NCBI GenBank assembly: GCA_947489425.1
Contig: CANLDL010000003.1
Location: 124,001-188,000, forward strand
DNA: 64,000 nt
Direction of reading: 5' to 3'
Source of the DNA: an uncultured Pseudomonadales bacterium
GTDB taxonomy: Bacteria; Pseudomonadota; Gammaproteobacteria; Pseudomonadales; Cellvibrionaceae
The translations under genes and the position numbers were made by a program. Of the stretch, positions 37,184 through 45,982 are shown one piece after another (position 1 is the stretch's first letter; every line of letters begins with the position of its first letter). The notes under the pieces were generated by a model that searched no databases, was not told the DNA's origin, and was given only the letters and a program-made list of their open reading frames with translations.

Positions 37184-38095
37184 TTAAGGTTTTTGAATCC
37201 CTTGGGTATTCAATTTGATTTGATAAAGAGAAGTGGATGCCACAATATAAAGAATATCGCGATCAACTCCGCCAAATGTGCAATTTGCGATCATCTCGGG
37301 AACGTAAATCTTGCCCAACAATGTGCCATCGCTATGGAACACTTGGACACTGTCCTCGGAGGAGGTATATATCCACCCTTGCTTATCCAGACGAAAACCA
37401 TCGGATAAACCAGGGGACACTTCAGCGAAGACTCTTGGATTAGAAAGCGTTCTGTTATCAATGACATCAAAAACAACAATGTGGTGATTACCTGAGCCAT
37501 CAGTAGTTAATGCCGCAGATGTATCCGATACATACAGTAGATTTTCATCTGGAGAAAAAGCTAAACCGTTAGGTTCTTCAATAAAATCTGAAACGATATC
37601 AAGCGCTTTAGTTTTTGGATCGAATCTAAAGACGTAATTATCTTTTAGCTCCGACTCTGCTTTAAAACCTTCTTTATCGGATAAGATTCCATAGGGAGGG
37701 TCTGTAAACCAAATGGTTTCGTCTGATTTCACAACCACATCATTGGGAGAATTTAATCGACGACCTTGATAATTATCAACGACGGTTGAGAATGTACCGC
37801 CATCAATATCTGACGATTCAATAGAGCGGCCACCATGAGAACAATGAATAATAGAGCCGTCTGGATGCCGGTAACGCCCATTCGTAAAGTTTGCATTCTC
37901 TTTCCAAACAGACAGCCCTGACTCTACTGACCAAGACAAGATACGGTTATTTGGTATGTCGCTCCAAATTACAGCATCTTGCTCTGCTATCCATAATGGT
38001 CCTTCACTCCACTGTGCACCAGTACATAATTTTTGCAACTGGGCTCCTTCGATAACAGGCTTCAGCCGGTCATCAAATATATCAATCTTATTCAT
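37184..38095 (-). CDS. SMP-30/gluconolactonase-family sugar lactonase
   Basis: A 303-aa SMP-30/LRE-like six-bladed propeller: WSEGPLWIAEQDAVIWSDIPNNRILSW with the first metal Glu, NFTNGRYRHPDGSIIHCSHGGRSI, RLNSPNDVVVKSDETIWFTDPPYGI with the Asn ligand, EPNGLAFSPDENLLYVSDT, and LSDGFRLDKQGWIYTSSEDSV with the Asp ligand. Hydrolyses an aldonolactone to the acid that the downstream dehydratase would use. It is the first enzyme gene after the FadR-type regulator (8-bp gap). Confidence 0.88.
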   Translation of the reverse strand: MNKIDIFDDRLKPVIEGAQLQKLCTGAQWSEGPLWIAEQDAVIWSDIPNNRILSWSVESGLSVWKENANFTNGRYRHPDGSIIHCSHGGRSIESSDIDGGTFSTVVDNYQGRRLNSPNDVVVKSDETIWFTDPPYGILSDKEGFKAESELKDNYVFRFDPKTKALDIVSDFIEEPNGLAFSPDENLLYVSDTSAALTTDGSGNHHIVVFDVIDNRTLSNPRVFAEVSPGLSDGFRLDKQGWIYTSSEDSVQVFHSDGTLLGKIYVPEMIANCTFGGVDRDILYIVASTSLYQIKLNTQGIQKP

Positions 38096-38103
38096 GGGTA
38101 AAC

Positions 38104-38844
38104 CTATAACTTAGAATTTCGCTCTAGTGCTCGAAGCGTTGATTTTTGAATACTATCCAAGTGCCCCTTTACCGCCTGCTCTGCAATATCAGCATCATGC
38201 GAAGCTAACGCTCTATAGATAGATTTATGCTCATTAACACTGCGTCTAATTGCGTTTTCTTCCTGCATAGCGGTGTGACGTGATTCGAGAGCATAGGAAT
38301 AAACATCACTTGCCATCTTTTCCAATAAAGGGTTTCCACCCGCTTTATAGATAATTCCATGAAACTCTCTGTCTGAGATATGGAATGCAACAGGGTCATC
38401 GAACATTTTTTCCTGAGCAGCAATCAGCTTCTCTAGGCGCTGCAAATCTTTACTGGAAATATTAATCGCGGCAGAACGAAGAATGGCAACCTCGATCACT
38501 TCCCGAGCCTCTGAAACAGTAACCGCGTCATAACTGTCTATTTGTAACGCATCGGCAACAGTATTGGTTAAGTGATCAACCTTAAGCGCCCTTGTCCTAG
38601 AACCATGAGAAATTTCAACATATTTATAATCATGCAGAAGCTGCAACGCCTCCCTTACAGTCTCACGACTCACATTAAATGTTTCCGCTAAACTTCTCTC
38701 AGACGGCAACTTGTCACCCTCTGCTATTAACCCAGCAGTAATCATATTCGCCAACTTTTCTGCCAGCTGATCCTTTAAGGTTATCTTGCGAAAGCCGTCT
38801 TCGCGCTTAAACAGCTCACCAGTTGCTAATGAAACCATCACCAT
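38104..38844 (-). CDS. FadR/GntR-family transcriptional regulator
   Basis: Start ATG 38844 (246 aa) or ATG 38838; GAGAG lies just upstream. N-terminal winged helix: LKDQLAEKLANMITAGLIAEGDKLPSERSLAETFNVSRETVREALQLL. C-terminal FCD ligand domain with the metal-site pattern EAREVIEVAILRSAA, FHISDREFHGIIYKAGGN, VNEHKSIYRALASHDADIAEQAVKGHL. Regulators of this class sense sugar acids or other carboxylates. It is the first gene of the catabolic operon, with two near-identical 19-bp dyads immediately upstream, so it is likely autoregulated and controls the operon. Confidence 0.88.
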   Translation of the reverse strand: MVMVSLATGELFKREDGFRKITLKDQLAEKLANMITAGLIAEGDKLPSERSLAETFNVSRETVREALQLLHDYKYVEISHGSRTRALKVDHLTNTVADALQIDSYDAVTVSEAREVIEVAILRSAAINISSKDLQRLEKLIAAQEKMFDDPVAFHISDREFHGIIYKAGGNPLLEKMASDVYSYALESRHTAMQEENAIRRSVNEHKSIYRALASHDADIAEQAVKGHLDSIQKSTLRALERNSKL

Positions 38845-38861
38845 CACTCTCAATATTTAAT

Positions 38862-38880
38862 TGGTATGTATACTATACCA
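38862..38880. promoter_or_regulatory. Putative FadR-type operator, proximal
   Basis: TGGTATGTATACTATACCA, an imperfect dyad with TGGTA/TACCA ends, 17 bp upstream of the regulator start codon. It shares ends and length with a second copy 32 bp further. Confidence 0.6.
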
Positions 38881-38893
38881 CTTTAAACTTGAT

Positions 38894-38912
38894 TGGTAGT
38901 ATATACCTACCA
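38894..38912. promoter_or_regulatory. Putative FadR-type operator, distal
   Basis: TGGTAGTATATACCTACCA, same TGGTA-N9-TACCA form, three helical turns (32 bp) from the proximal copy. The pair flanks a likely promoter of the operon. Confidence 0.6.
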
Positions 38913-39380
38913 CTTTACAAAACATTCACTAAATTTCTGCTCACAGCCTATTTCATATTAATTCAAATAAACCTATAAAATAAGAGCATTAAATACCTAC
39001 CAGCCTTGCAACACTCACCCCCTAACTGGCATTAATACTACAGAAACCGAAATTAAACTGGCATTTAATACCCACCAAATCATGGATAGCCATCCAGAGT
39101 AAATCGTAAACTTAAGCCGCTGATAGGGACTTAAATCTGAATAAGTAAATATTGGCTGACTGAATTACATATCTCTTGAGCAACACAACAACTTAATAGA
39201 TTGCCTGCTAGAACCCCAAGTCGTATTTAGATAGACAGTTATAGGGGGAGCTTGCCATAAAGACTTGGGTAGCAGGCATGTAAAAATTGTAGAAGTCATA
39301 AAACTAAAAGAGCATCTAAAAATATGAACATCAATTAACTACTCGCTCACAAAATAGAAAATTAACGCTCATTTACTACT
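38913..39380. other. Intergenic region between ABC transporter operon end and catabolic operon promoter
   Basis: About 470 bp with no ORF. It holds three degenerate direct repeats of GCATTAAATAC (near 38986, 39029, 39061). Two of them run into half-operators (TACCTACCA at about 38995, TACCCACCA at about 39069) that resemble one side of the FadR-type dyads. No convincing terminator is seen after the binding-protein gene. Confidence 0.45.
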
Positions 39381-40487
39381 CTACTTCCATATAGATTTAT
39401 ACACATCTCTGTAGCCATTACCTGGATCAAACAAATCGTCAGAACCACCATCAAAGTCGATATTATCCTTAGTAACCACATGCAAAGGAGACTTATAACC
39501 TGACCATTCAGAACCATTAAATGCACGATTCAATTCATCAACCAACTGCCAACCTTGCAAGTTAAGCGGCTCCGAAACCGTAATAGACTGGTATTGCGAA
39601 GAACGAATTCTTTGATAAGCACTGCGCGAACCATCGCCTGCCGCAACCGCCTTTGGCGAACCATTGCCTTTAATACCTGCTGCCGCTAGCGCTGGCCCCA
39701 TAAAATCAAAATAGATGTCATTAATCGCTAATGAATGCGTCCATTTTTTGCCATACTTTTGCAGTAAAGATGTTGTTAACGGCCCCATACGCGACGAAGT
39801 ATCCGCAATTGGTGTATCAACATATTCCAGCACAGTGCCGCCTAGCGCTTCGATCTCTTCTTTCATTCTGTCCGCTTTATCAATAGCAATTTGGTAGGTT
39901 GAATCAGTAAAAATAACAACACCTGGCTTACCACCTGCATCGGCGAAGGCCCACTGCGCTGCGGATTTAGATACCTCAATTGGGTCCGTTGATATATTCG
40001 CAAATATGCCGCTTTTTTCGTCCGGCCCAATCACAGAGGAGGCATGCCATGACACTAAAGGAATACCTGCTTTTGAAGCAGAACTCAGACCTGCTTGTTG
40101 CTCAATCGCATCAAAACCATTAATTACAATACCGTCGGGCTTTAGCGCCATTGCTTGACCAAATGCAGCAGATCTACCCGAGATAGAACCACCACCATCC
40201 AATACACGCACTTTCCAACCAATCGTTTTTGAGGCTTCGACCACACCGTTGGTAACACCTAAAACTCCGCCATTTTTCATGTCAGCAGCAACCACTACAA
40301 TTGTTTTAGACTTCACCGCTTTAGGGCCGCTTGTCGGGCCATCCCACTGCGTTTTTTTGCCTGCATTTTTTTGCACGGCTGCCCTCGCTTCTTCAACGCT
40401 AGCTGCCATTACGGCAGGGCTTCCAATTACAGCGCATGACAAAACACTTGATAGCAGCATCATTTTGCTTGCTTTTAAGAACTTCAT
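39381..40487 (-). CDS. Sugar ABC transporter substrate-binding protein
   Basis: A 368-aa periplasmic binding protein with signal sequence (MKFLKASKMMLLSSVLSCAVIGSPAVMAA). Its type-I fold resembles ribose/xylose-binding proteins (SKTIVVVAADMKNGGVLGVTNGVVEASKTIGW; MALKPDGIVINGFDAIEQ; GIPLVSWHASSV; TISVSEPLNLQGWQLVDELNRAF-like region near the end). A GAGG-type site precedes the start. It is the third gene of the ATPase-permease-receptor operon. Ligand probably the sugar or sugar acid degraded by the adjacent cluster. Confidence 0.88.
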   Translation of the reverse strand: MKFLKASKMMLLSSVLSCAVIGSPAVMAASVEEARAAVQKNAGKKTQWDGPTSGPKAVKSKTIVVVAADMKNGGVLGVTNGVVEASKTIGWKVRVLDGGGSISGRSAAFGQAMALKPDGIVINGFDAIEQQAGLSSASKAGIPLVSWHASSVIGPDEKSGIFANISTDPIEVSKSAAQWAFADAGGKPGVVIFTDSTYQIAIDKADRMKEEIEALGGTVLEYVDTPIADTSSRMGPLTTSLLQKYGKKWTHSLAINDIYFDFMGPALAAAGIKGNGSPKAVAAGDGSRSAYQRIRSSQYQSITVSEPLNLQGWQLVDELNRAFNGSEWSGYKSPLHVVTKDNIDFDGGSDDLFDPGNGYRDVYKSIWK

Positions 40488-40535
40488 ATTATCCTCCTGA
40501 GGATTTTTCTATCATTATTATTAAATTAATTCCTG

Positions 40536-41546
40536 TTATTTTTTGCGACGTTGTGCATAACCGGCGATACCAATGGCGACTAACAAAGTGACACCGTTAA
40601 ACATTGGCTCCACCCAAAATGACCCACCGAATTGCTGAATACCGGAGATCCCGACAGCCAAGATAGTCACACCAATAATGGTTCCCCACACATTGACTCG
40701 CCCCGGCTTAATCGTTGTTGAACCTAAAAATGCACCAACTAAAGCTGGCAACAAATACTCCAAGCCAACGGAAGCCTGACCAATTCTTAATTTTGATGCC
40801 AGCAACACACCTGCAATAGCCGTCAACGCACCAGAACTTATAAATGCACCGATAATATATTTGCGTGTGGGAATACCATTAAGTTGTGCAGAGCGAGGAT
40901 TTGCTCCAATAGCGTACAGGTATCTTCCGGTTGGCAAGTAATCCAAAATCAGCCAAAGCATTAGCGTTATACCCAACACATAAAAACCAGTTATTGGTAA
41001 GCCTAGAAAAAAGGTGCCACTCAACTCATAAAAACCTTCAGGCAGAACCCCAACGACTTGGCGACCTCCGGTATGCCATAACGCTAAGGCATACAAAACT
41101 GTTCCGGTTCCAAGGGTGGCGATAAAGCTGTCAATTTTAGCCACTTCAACTAGCAAGCCATTGAGAAAGCCAACCAAAATGCCTAGAGAAATTACGATAA
41201 AGACAGCGGCTTCCCAAGGAAGGCCCAATACCGTTTGCAAGCTGATCGCCAAAACATGCCAAAGCACAATGCCGTAACCAACAGTTAAATCAATGCGGCC
41301 AGCCACCATTGGAATCATTGCACTCAACGACAATATGGCAATAATGGCCTTATCAGATATGATTGCCCTAATATTTAACAAAGTAGGAAACGTATCGGGC
41401 AGCAGCACCGAAAACAAAAAAATGAGCGAGAAGGTGAGAATCACCAACCCATAGACTGGCAAAAAACGTAATAATTTTTGCGGATAAGAAAGCCCCTTGA
41501 GCTCAGGCTTAGTTGGTTCAAGTGCGTCAGATTTAATAGACTGCAT
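40536..41546 (-). CDS. Sugar ABC transporter permease (RbsC family)
   Basis: A 336-aa integral membrane protein with 8-10 helices and the RbsC/XylH pattern: DKAIIAILSLSAMIPMVAGRIDLTVGYGIVL, EAAVFIVISLGILVGFLNGLLVEVAKIDSFIATLGTGTVLYALALWHTGGRQV, and YAIGANPRSAQLNGIPTRKYIIGAFISSGALTAIAGVLLASK, including the EAA-like coupling helix. It follows the ATPase gene by 9 bp. Confidence 0.92.
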   Translation of the reverse strand: MQSIKSDALEPTKPELKGLSYPQKLLRFLPVYGLVILTFSLIFLFSVLLPDTFPTLLNIRAIISDKAIIAILSLSAMIPMVAGRIDLTVGYGIVLWHVLAISLQTVLGLPWEAAVFIVISLGILVGFLNGLLVEVAKIDSFIATLGTGTVLYALALWHTGGRQVVGVLPEGFYELSGTFFLGLPITGFYVLGITLMLWLILDYLPTGRYLYAIGANPRSAQLNGIPTRKYIIGAFISSGALTAIAGVLLASKLRIGQASVGLEYLLPALVGAFLGSTTIKPGRVNVWGTIIGVTILAVGISGIQQFGGSFWVEPMFNGVTLLVAIGIAGYAQRRKK

Positions 41547-41555
41547 AAATAACTC

Positions 41556-43085
41556 CTATAAATTGTCGTTTACTGAAGCGGCTTGAATTAAAGCCTCAGC
41601 AGTTAAATTGATTCCGGTTAATTCGGTTTTGATCTGACCATCACTAAATACAATGGCGCGCTGACATATCTCAGCAACCTCTTCAAAATCTGTTGATATA
41701 ACGATGATCGCGGCACCCTTATCGAGCACAGAATTCAGTAGCTCGTAGATTTCAGCTTTTGCTCCAACATCCACACCAGCCGTTGGATCTTCTGCAATTA
41801 ACACTTTGTTATCCGCATGTATCCAACGCCCAACAACAACTTTTTGCTGATTCCCACCCGATAGCGCTTCAATCGGCAACCTAGGATTATTCGGGCTTAG
41901 ACCAACGAGCTTGCCAACTTCTTCAGACTCCTTCAGCTCTTGCTCAGGCTTGATCGCATCAAACCACCGCTTCCCCAAAATACTGGGGTTTAAAAAAAAG
42001 TTTTCCTGAATGGATAAAAAGCTACCGAGAGACTCAACCACTCTGTCACGTGCAATTAAACCAATACCCTTTTCTATCGCTTGTTTTGGCGATGTAACGG
42101 ATAACACTTCATCATTAAGCTTAATTGTTCCGTCATACTTTTGGTCACCAAAGATGCAACGCCCAACGTCTTCTTGTCCTGCTCCACGCAAACCAACAAG
42201 TCCAATTATTTCACCTGAAAATGCTTCAAAACTAATAGGGCCAACACTCTTAACACTCAAGTCAGAAATACTGAGCACTTTCCTTGTACCTTTTAGTGCT
42301 TGCTTTAAGTGAGATTTAGGTTTGTGACCAACAATAAGCCCCACTAACTCTTCTGGGTCGGTATGAACAATGTCTCTAACACCAACCATCTTGCCATCTC
42401 TCAATACAACAACACGGTTAGCAACTTCGAATATTTCATCAAGACGATGAGAGACATAAATCATCCCAACACCTTGCTCACGCAACTGCTTTAACACTAT
42501 AAATAATTTCTTGACATCACCCGCTGGCAGACTTGCTGTGGGCTCATCAAGTACTAAAAAATCACAACTCACCACTAGCGCACGCGCTATAGCCACCAGA
42601 GATTTCTCTGCCCTAGTTAATGAACTCACTCTTGTTGACGGATCAAAATCACAATTAACTTTTTCTAGCGCTTTTCTTGTTAAATCTTCACAGGCAGACC
42701 AATCAATGCGTCCTAACTTGCGTGGATACCCAGTCGCTAAAGCAATGTTTTCAGCTATCGTCATCCATTCAATCAACCCCAAGTCTTGATGGATAAAAGC
42801 AATTTTTTGGGCTGTATTAATCGCACCCGGCTTATGTACATATTCAATGCCATCAATTAGTACTCGCCCCTTACTGACCTCATGAATACCACCGAGAACT
42901 TTGATTAGCGTAGACTTGCCGGCACCATTCTCTCCCAGCAAGGCGACAATTTCGCCTCTCTTAACATTCATGCTCACGCCTTTTAACGCGTAAGTACCAC
43001 CAAAGCTTTTATGAATATCATCAAAGAAGATCCCGCTTGAGCTTTTATTATGTTTTTTTATTGGTTCAATCAAAATAAATCCCAT
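41556..43085 (-). CDS. Sugar ABC transporter ATP-binding protein (duplicated NBD, RbsA type)
   Basis: A 509-aa double ATPase. First domain: Walker A GENGAGKSTLIKVLGG, signature-region LTRAEKSLVAIARALV (deviates from canonical LSGGQ), Walker B CDFLVLDEPTASL. Second domain: degenerate P-loop GLRGAGQEDVGRCIFG, signature LSGGNQQKVVVGRWI and DPTAGVDVGAKAEIY. This asymmetric layout is standard for CUT2 sugar importers. It is the first gene of the operon. Upstream at 43086-43425 are three GntR-type operators, one inside a 46-bp palindrome. The ribosome site at ATG 43085 is poor. Confidence 0.93.
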   Translation of the reverse strand: MGFILIEPIKKHNKSSSGIFFDDIHKSFGGTYALKGVSMNVKRGEIVALLGENGAGKSTLIKVLGGIHEVSKGRVLIDGIEYVHKPGAINTAQKIAFIHQDLGLIEWMTIAENIALATGYPRKLGRIDWSACEDLTRKALEKVNCDFDPSTRVSSLTRAEKSLVAIARALVVSCDFLVLDEPTASLPAGDVKKLFIVLKQLREQGVGMIYVSHRLDEIFEVANRVVVLRDGKMVGVRDIVHTDPEELVGLIVGHKPKSHLKQALKGTRKVLSISDLSVKSVGPISFEAFSGEIIGLVGLRGAGQEDVGRCIFGDQKYDGTIKLNDEVLSVTSPKQAIEKGIGLIARDRVVESLGSFLSIQENFFLNPSILGKRWFDAIKPEQELKESEEVGKLVGLSPNNPRLPIEALSGGNQQKVVVGRWIHADNKVLIAEDPTAGVDVGAKAEIYELLNSVLDKGAAIIVISTDFEEVAEICQRAIVFSDGQIKTELTGINLTAEALIQAASVNDNL

Positions 43086-43142
43086 TTAAATTTAAAGATA
43101 CTGTGTTAGTCACTCTTAACGAGACAACATTCAATAAAAAAA

Positions 43143-43154
43143 GTTACCGATAAC
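43143..43154. promoter_or_regulatory. GntR-type operator A (ABC transporter side)
   Basis: GTTACCGATAAC, identical to porin operator 1, 58 bp upstream of the ATPase start. Confidence 0.7.
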
Positions 43155-43228
43155 TATTTTTAACAAAAAAACACACTATACAGAACAAATCAGCCATTAA
43201 TTATGTAGTTTTAGGCTAAGGAAACGTG

Positions 43229-43274
43229 AATCGGATCCACAAATAGTTATCGATAACTATTTGTGGATCCGATT
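43229..43274. promoter_or_regulatory. Perfect 46-bp palindrome centred on GntR-type operator B
   Basis: Arms of 23 bp are exact reverse complements around the axis 43251/43252. The core GTTATCGATAAC (43246-43257) is a symmetric operator; outer arms add GGATCCACAAATA and its complement. It sits midway between the divergent ABC operon and lacI-family gene. Could form a cruciform or bind several dimers. Confidence 0.8.
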
Positions 43275-43318
43275 ATAGTGACTAAAGCGCACTAGTCAAG
43301 CAATTATGCGATAAAATA

Positions 43319-43330
43319 GTTACCGATAAC
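43319..43330. promoter_or_regulatory. GntR-type operator C (regulator side)
   Basis: GTTACCGATAAC, third operator of the divergent region, 96 bp upstream of the regulator start codon, suggesting autoregulation and looping with operators A and B. Confidence 0.7.
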
Positions 43331-43425
43331 TTTTGTTCATTAAAAATACACTGCTAAGAAGAAAACCGTCAACTATTTTGTCAATATCCTTATAAAACCC
43401 CTAAATATACTGTAGACTCCCCGCC

Positions 43426-44460
43426 ATGCTAGATGACACGAAAAAAGACAATTCATCCACTTCATTAGAAGAAGTTGCTAAGAAAGCTGGCGTCTCAAAG
43501 ATGACCGCCTCTCGCGTATTGCGAAACAAGACAGGCGTCAGTGAAAAAACACGTAAAAAAGTCTTAAAAGCCGTTAAAGAAGTCAACTATGTGCCTAATC
43601 GCTTGGCTGCAGCCTTCGGTACCGGTAACACATCAACACTTGTTGGCATTGCAGTACCAACGCTAAGCCGCGACCTTTTTTCTCAGATACTAGAGGGTAT
43701 TGAGCGAAGATTACAATCAGTGGGTTACCAACCTCTAATAGGGACAACAAACTATTGCCCAAACTCTGAAAATGATTGGATCAAAACAGTTTTATCATGG
43801 AAACCTTGCGGTGTCATGTTGCTAGGGAATGACTCATCGACCCAAACATGGGAGATGCTACAAAGGTCTAATGTTTCTGTTGTAAAAGTATGGGACACCC
43901 ATGACATTAATGATAATTCATATTCTGTCGGGTTTGATCACTATAAAATAGGCTATGAAATGGGCTCCTATTTAAGTAACCGCTATAGTGGACAATTCGC
44001 TTTTGTTGGATCGAGTGCCGAAGGCCACTTCTTAGGAAAAAATAGACTCCGCGGCTATGAACAAGCATTGATCGATGCCAAAGCAACAGAAACAAAACCT
44101 CTAGCCACTTACTATCTAAACGACAGACCCTCTTTTTATGCCGGTTACTATGGCACAGAGCAAATACTCTCCAAATATCCTGACACACGCATTATTTACT
44201 ACCTTGATGACAATATGGCTGTTGGGGGTATTTTTTACTGTAAAAGTAAAGGGATTAAAATACCTGGGGATATCGCTATAGCCGGTTTTGGAGGCCTAAG
44301 TATCTCTTCCGTGTTAACCACACCACTAACCACAACCAAAGTGCCAAGATTAAAGATCGGGCAAATGGCTGCCACAACGATGTTGAAACTGGTAACTGAA
44401 CAAGAGGTTGCTAAGCATCACGAAGTTGAAACCGAGTTAGTAAAAGGCATGACAGCCTAA
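43426..44460 (+). CDS. LacI-family regulator similar to gluconate repressor GntR
   Basis: A 344-aa LacI-family protein. HTH and hinge: SLEEVAKKAGVSKMTASRVLRNKTGVSEKTRKKVLKAVKEVNYVPNRLAAAFGTGNTSTLVGIAVPTLSRDLFSQILEGIERRL. The core (SWKPCGVMLLGND; YSVGFDHYKIGYEMGSYL; RLRGYEQAL; GDIAIAGFGG) resembles E. coli GntR more than LacI or RbsR. E. coli GntR binds ATGTTACCGATAAC-type sites, and eight such sites occur in this island, making it their obvious reader. The effector is likely a sugar acid. Divergent from the ABC operon. Confidence 0.85.
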   Translation: MLDDTKKDNSSTSLEEVAKKAGVSKMTASRVLRNKTGVSEKTRKKVLKAVKEVNYVPNRLAAAFGTGNTSTLVGIAVPTLSRDLFSQILEGIERRLQSVGYQPLIGTTNYCPNSENDWIKTVLSWKPCGVMLLGNDSSTQTWEMLQRSNVSVVKVWDTHDINDNSYSVGFDHYKIGYEMGSYLSNRYSGQFAFVGSSAEGHFLGKNRLRGYEQALIDAKATETKPLATYYLNDRPSFYAGYYGTEQILSKYPDTRIIYYLDDNMAVGGIFYCKSKGIKIPGDIAIAGFGGLSISSVLTTPLTTTKVPRLKIGQMAATTMLKLVTEQEVAKHHEVETELVKGMTA

Positions 44461-44841
44461 CACCGATAGCTTTAATTACGAGCCGATTTAACTGTTTATT
44501 AAAACTGAAGACATACATACTAACAATCTGGTTATGCAAATACTGATACATGAATGTGCTTAATCAGAGAACCGATAGGGCATGTGGTTAGTCTAGTCAA
44601 AAGGTGCTGCCCTCTTGCGGGTTAATTGAACCAACGTAAATGAAAGATAGGCTCTTACCCGAACTAACATACTTAAATAAAGTCAATCACTTAGCATTTA
44701 TTCTCAAGCAATTCACTAGTCACTACCCTAATAATCATCAAGTAGTTTATATGCGCAAATAATTAGGAAGTCACATAGTTTTATTCGGCTTAGCGTATCA
44801 TAATGTAAACAATTGCTTTAACGTTATTTGAGGACTTATCT
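44461..44841. other. Intergenic region upstream of aapJ
   Basis: About 380 bp without a supportable ORF. Two similar CCGATAG segments occur at about 44463 and 44571. Presumably contains the aapJ promoter (TATCATAAT near 44797 could be a -10). No GntR-type operator and no strong terminator seen. Confidence 0.4.
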
Positions 44842-45849
44842 ATGCACACCATAACAGCCAGCTTACTTTTCTCTGCATTGTTAGCACCAACGGTATTTGC
44901 AGGCACATTAGATACAGTTAAAGAGAGGGGTAACATCAAGTGCGGTGTCACCAATGGTCTTACTGGCTTTTCTAACCCTGACAAGCAAGGCAACTGGGAG
45001 GGTATGGATGTTGACGTTTGTCGGGCTATTGCCGCTGCGGTATTAGGCGATTCCAACAAAGTTACCTATGTGCCCACGTCAAGCAAAACACGCTTTACCG
45101 CCCTACAAACCGGAGAGATAGATATACTCTCACGCGTGACCACCTGGACACTGAGCCGTGATAGCAAATTAGGGCTTAACTTTGCGGGAGTTAATTTATA
45201 CGACGGCCAAGGCTTTATGGTACGCAAAGACTTAGGTATTAAAAGCGCCAAGGAGCTTAACGGCGCCTCTATTTGTATGAATACTGGCACCAGTACCGAG
45301 ACCAACATTGCCGACTTTTTTAATGCCAACAACCTAAGCTATAAAACCGTACTGTTCGAAAAGTCGAGCGAGGTTGCCAGTGCATATGATCTTGGTCGTT
45401 GTGATGTTTACACCAGCGATAAATCAGGCTTAGCCGCACAACGCCTTAAAATGCAAAATCCCGATGACCATATTATTTTGGAAGACACTATATCTAAAGA
45501 GCCGTTAGGCCCTGCTGTGCGCCATGGCGACGACGAATGGTTTGATGTCGTCAAATGGACATTAATGGCATTGATAGAGGCAGAAGAATTAAATATTACA
45601 CAAAGCAATATCAATACCTTTAAAAATACCAAAAACCCACGCATTGCGCGATTTTTGGGTACTAGTGGCGACAATGGTAAAAACTTAAAGCTAGCACCTG
45701 AATGGTCAGCTAATATTGTTAAAGCCGTTGGCAACTACGGCGAGATTTATGCACGTAATGTTGGCGAACAAAGCCTGCTTAAAATACCTCGCGGTTTAAA
45801 TAAGTTATGGAGTGACGGTGGCATCTTATACGCAATCCCGCTACATTAA
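44842..45849 (+). CDS. aapJ: General amino-acid ABC transporter binding protein AapJ
   Basis: A 335-aa periplasmic receptor with a signal peptide (MHTITASLLFSALLAPTVFA). The AapJ/BztA pattern is clear: GTLDTVKERGNIKCGVTNGLTGFSNPDKQGNWEGMDVDVCRAIAAAVLGD, RFTALQTGEIDILSRVTTWTLSRD, YDGQGFMVRKDLG, ASICMNTGTSTETNIADFF, and YTSDKSGLAAQRL. Binds a range of L-amino acids. A hairpin follows the gene, consistent with higher expression than the permeases. Confidence 0.93.
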   Translation: MHTITASLLFSALLAPTVFAGTLDTVKERGNIKCGVTNGLTGFSNPDKQGNWEGMDVDVCRAIAAAVLGDSNKVTYVPTSSKTRFTALQTGEIDILSRVTTWTLSRDSKLGLNFAGVNLYDGQGFMVRKDLGIKSAKELNGASICMNTGTSTETNIADFFNANNLSYKTVLFEKSSEVASAYDLGRCDVYTSDKSGLAAQRLKMQNPDDHIILEDTISKEPLGPAVRHGDDEWFDVVKWTLMALIEAEELNITQSNINTFKNTKNPRIARFLGTSGDNGKNLKLAPEWSANIVKAVGNYGEIYARNVGEQSLLKIPRGLNKLWSDGGILYAIPLH

Positions 45850-45861
45850 TAACTTACCCAG

Positions 45862-45894
45862 CATTACTCATGCTATAAAAAAGTATGAGTAATG
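45862..45894 (+). terminator. Intercistronic hairpin aapJ-aapQ
   Basis: A perfect 10-bp stem CATTACTCAT (45862-45871) / ATGAGTAATG (45885-45894), 13-base A-rich loop. Likely attenuates transcription or protects the aapJ mRNA end. Confidence 0.6.
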
Positions 45895-45982
45895 GGCTAC
45901 AGCTTACAGTAGCAATCGTTATATCGATAATATTTGGTATCAGTAATAAAAAACCAGTCTACAATCTAGCCAAACAATAAAA

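Noticed and set aside
44790-45734. Long minus-strand open frames inside aapJ
   Set aside because: They are antisense shadows of a well-supported AapJ gene with no family similarity or ribosome sites.
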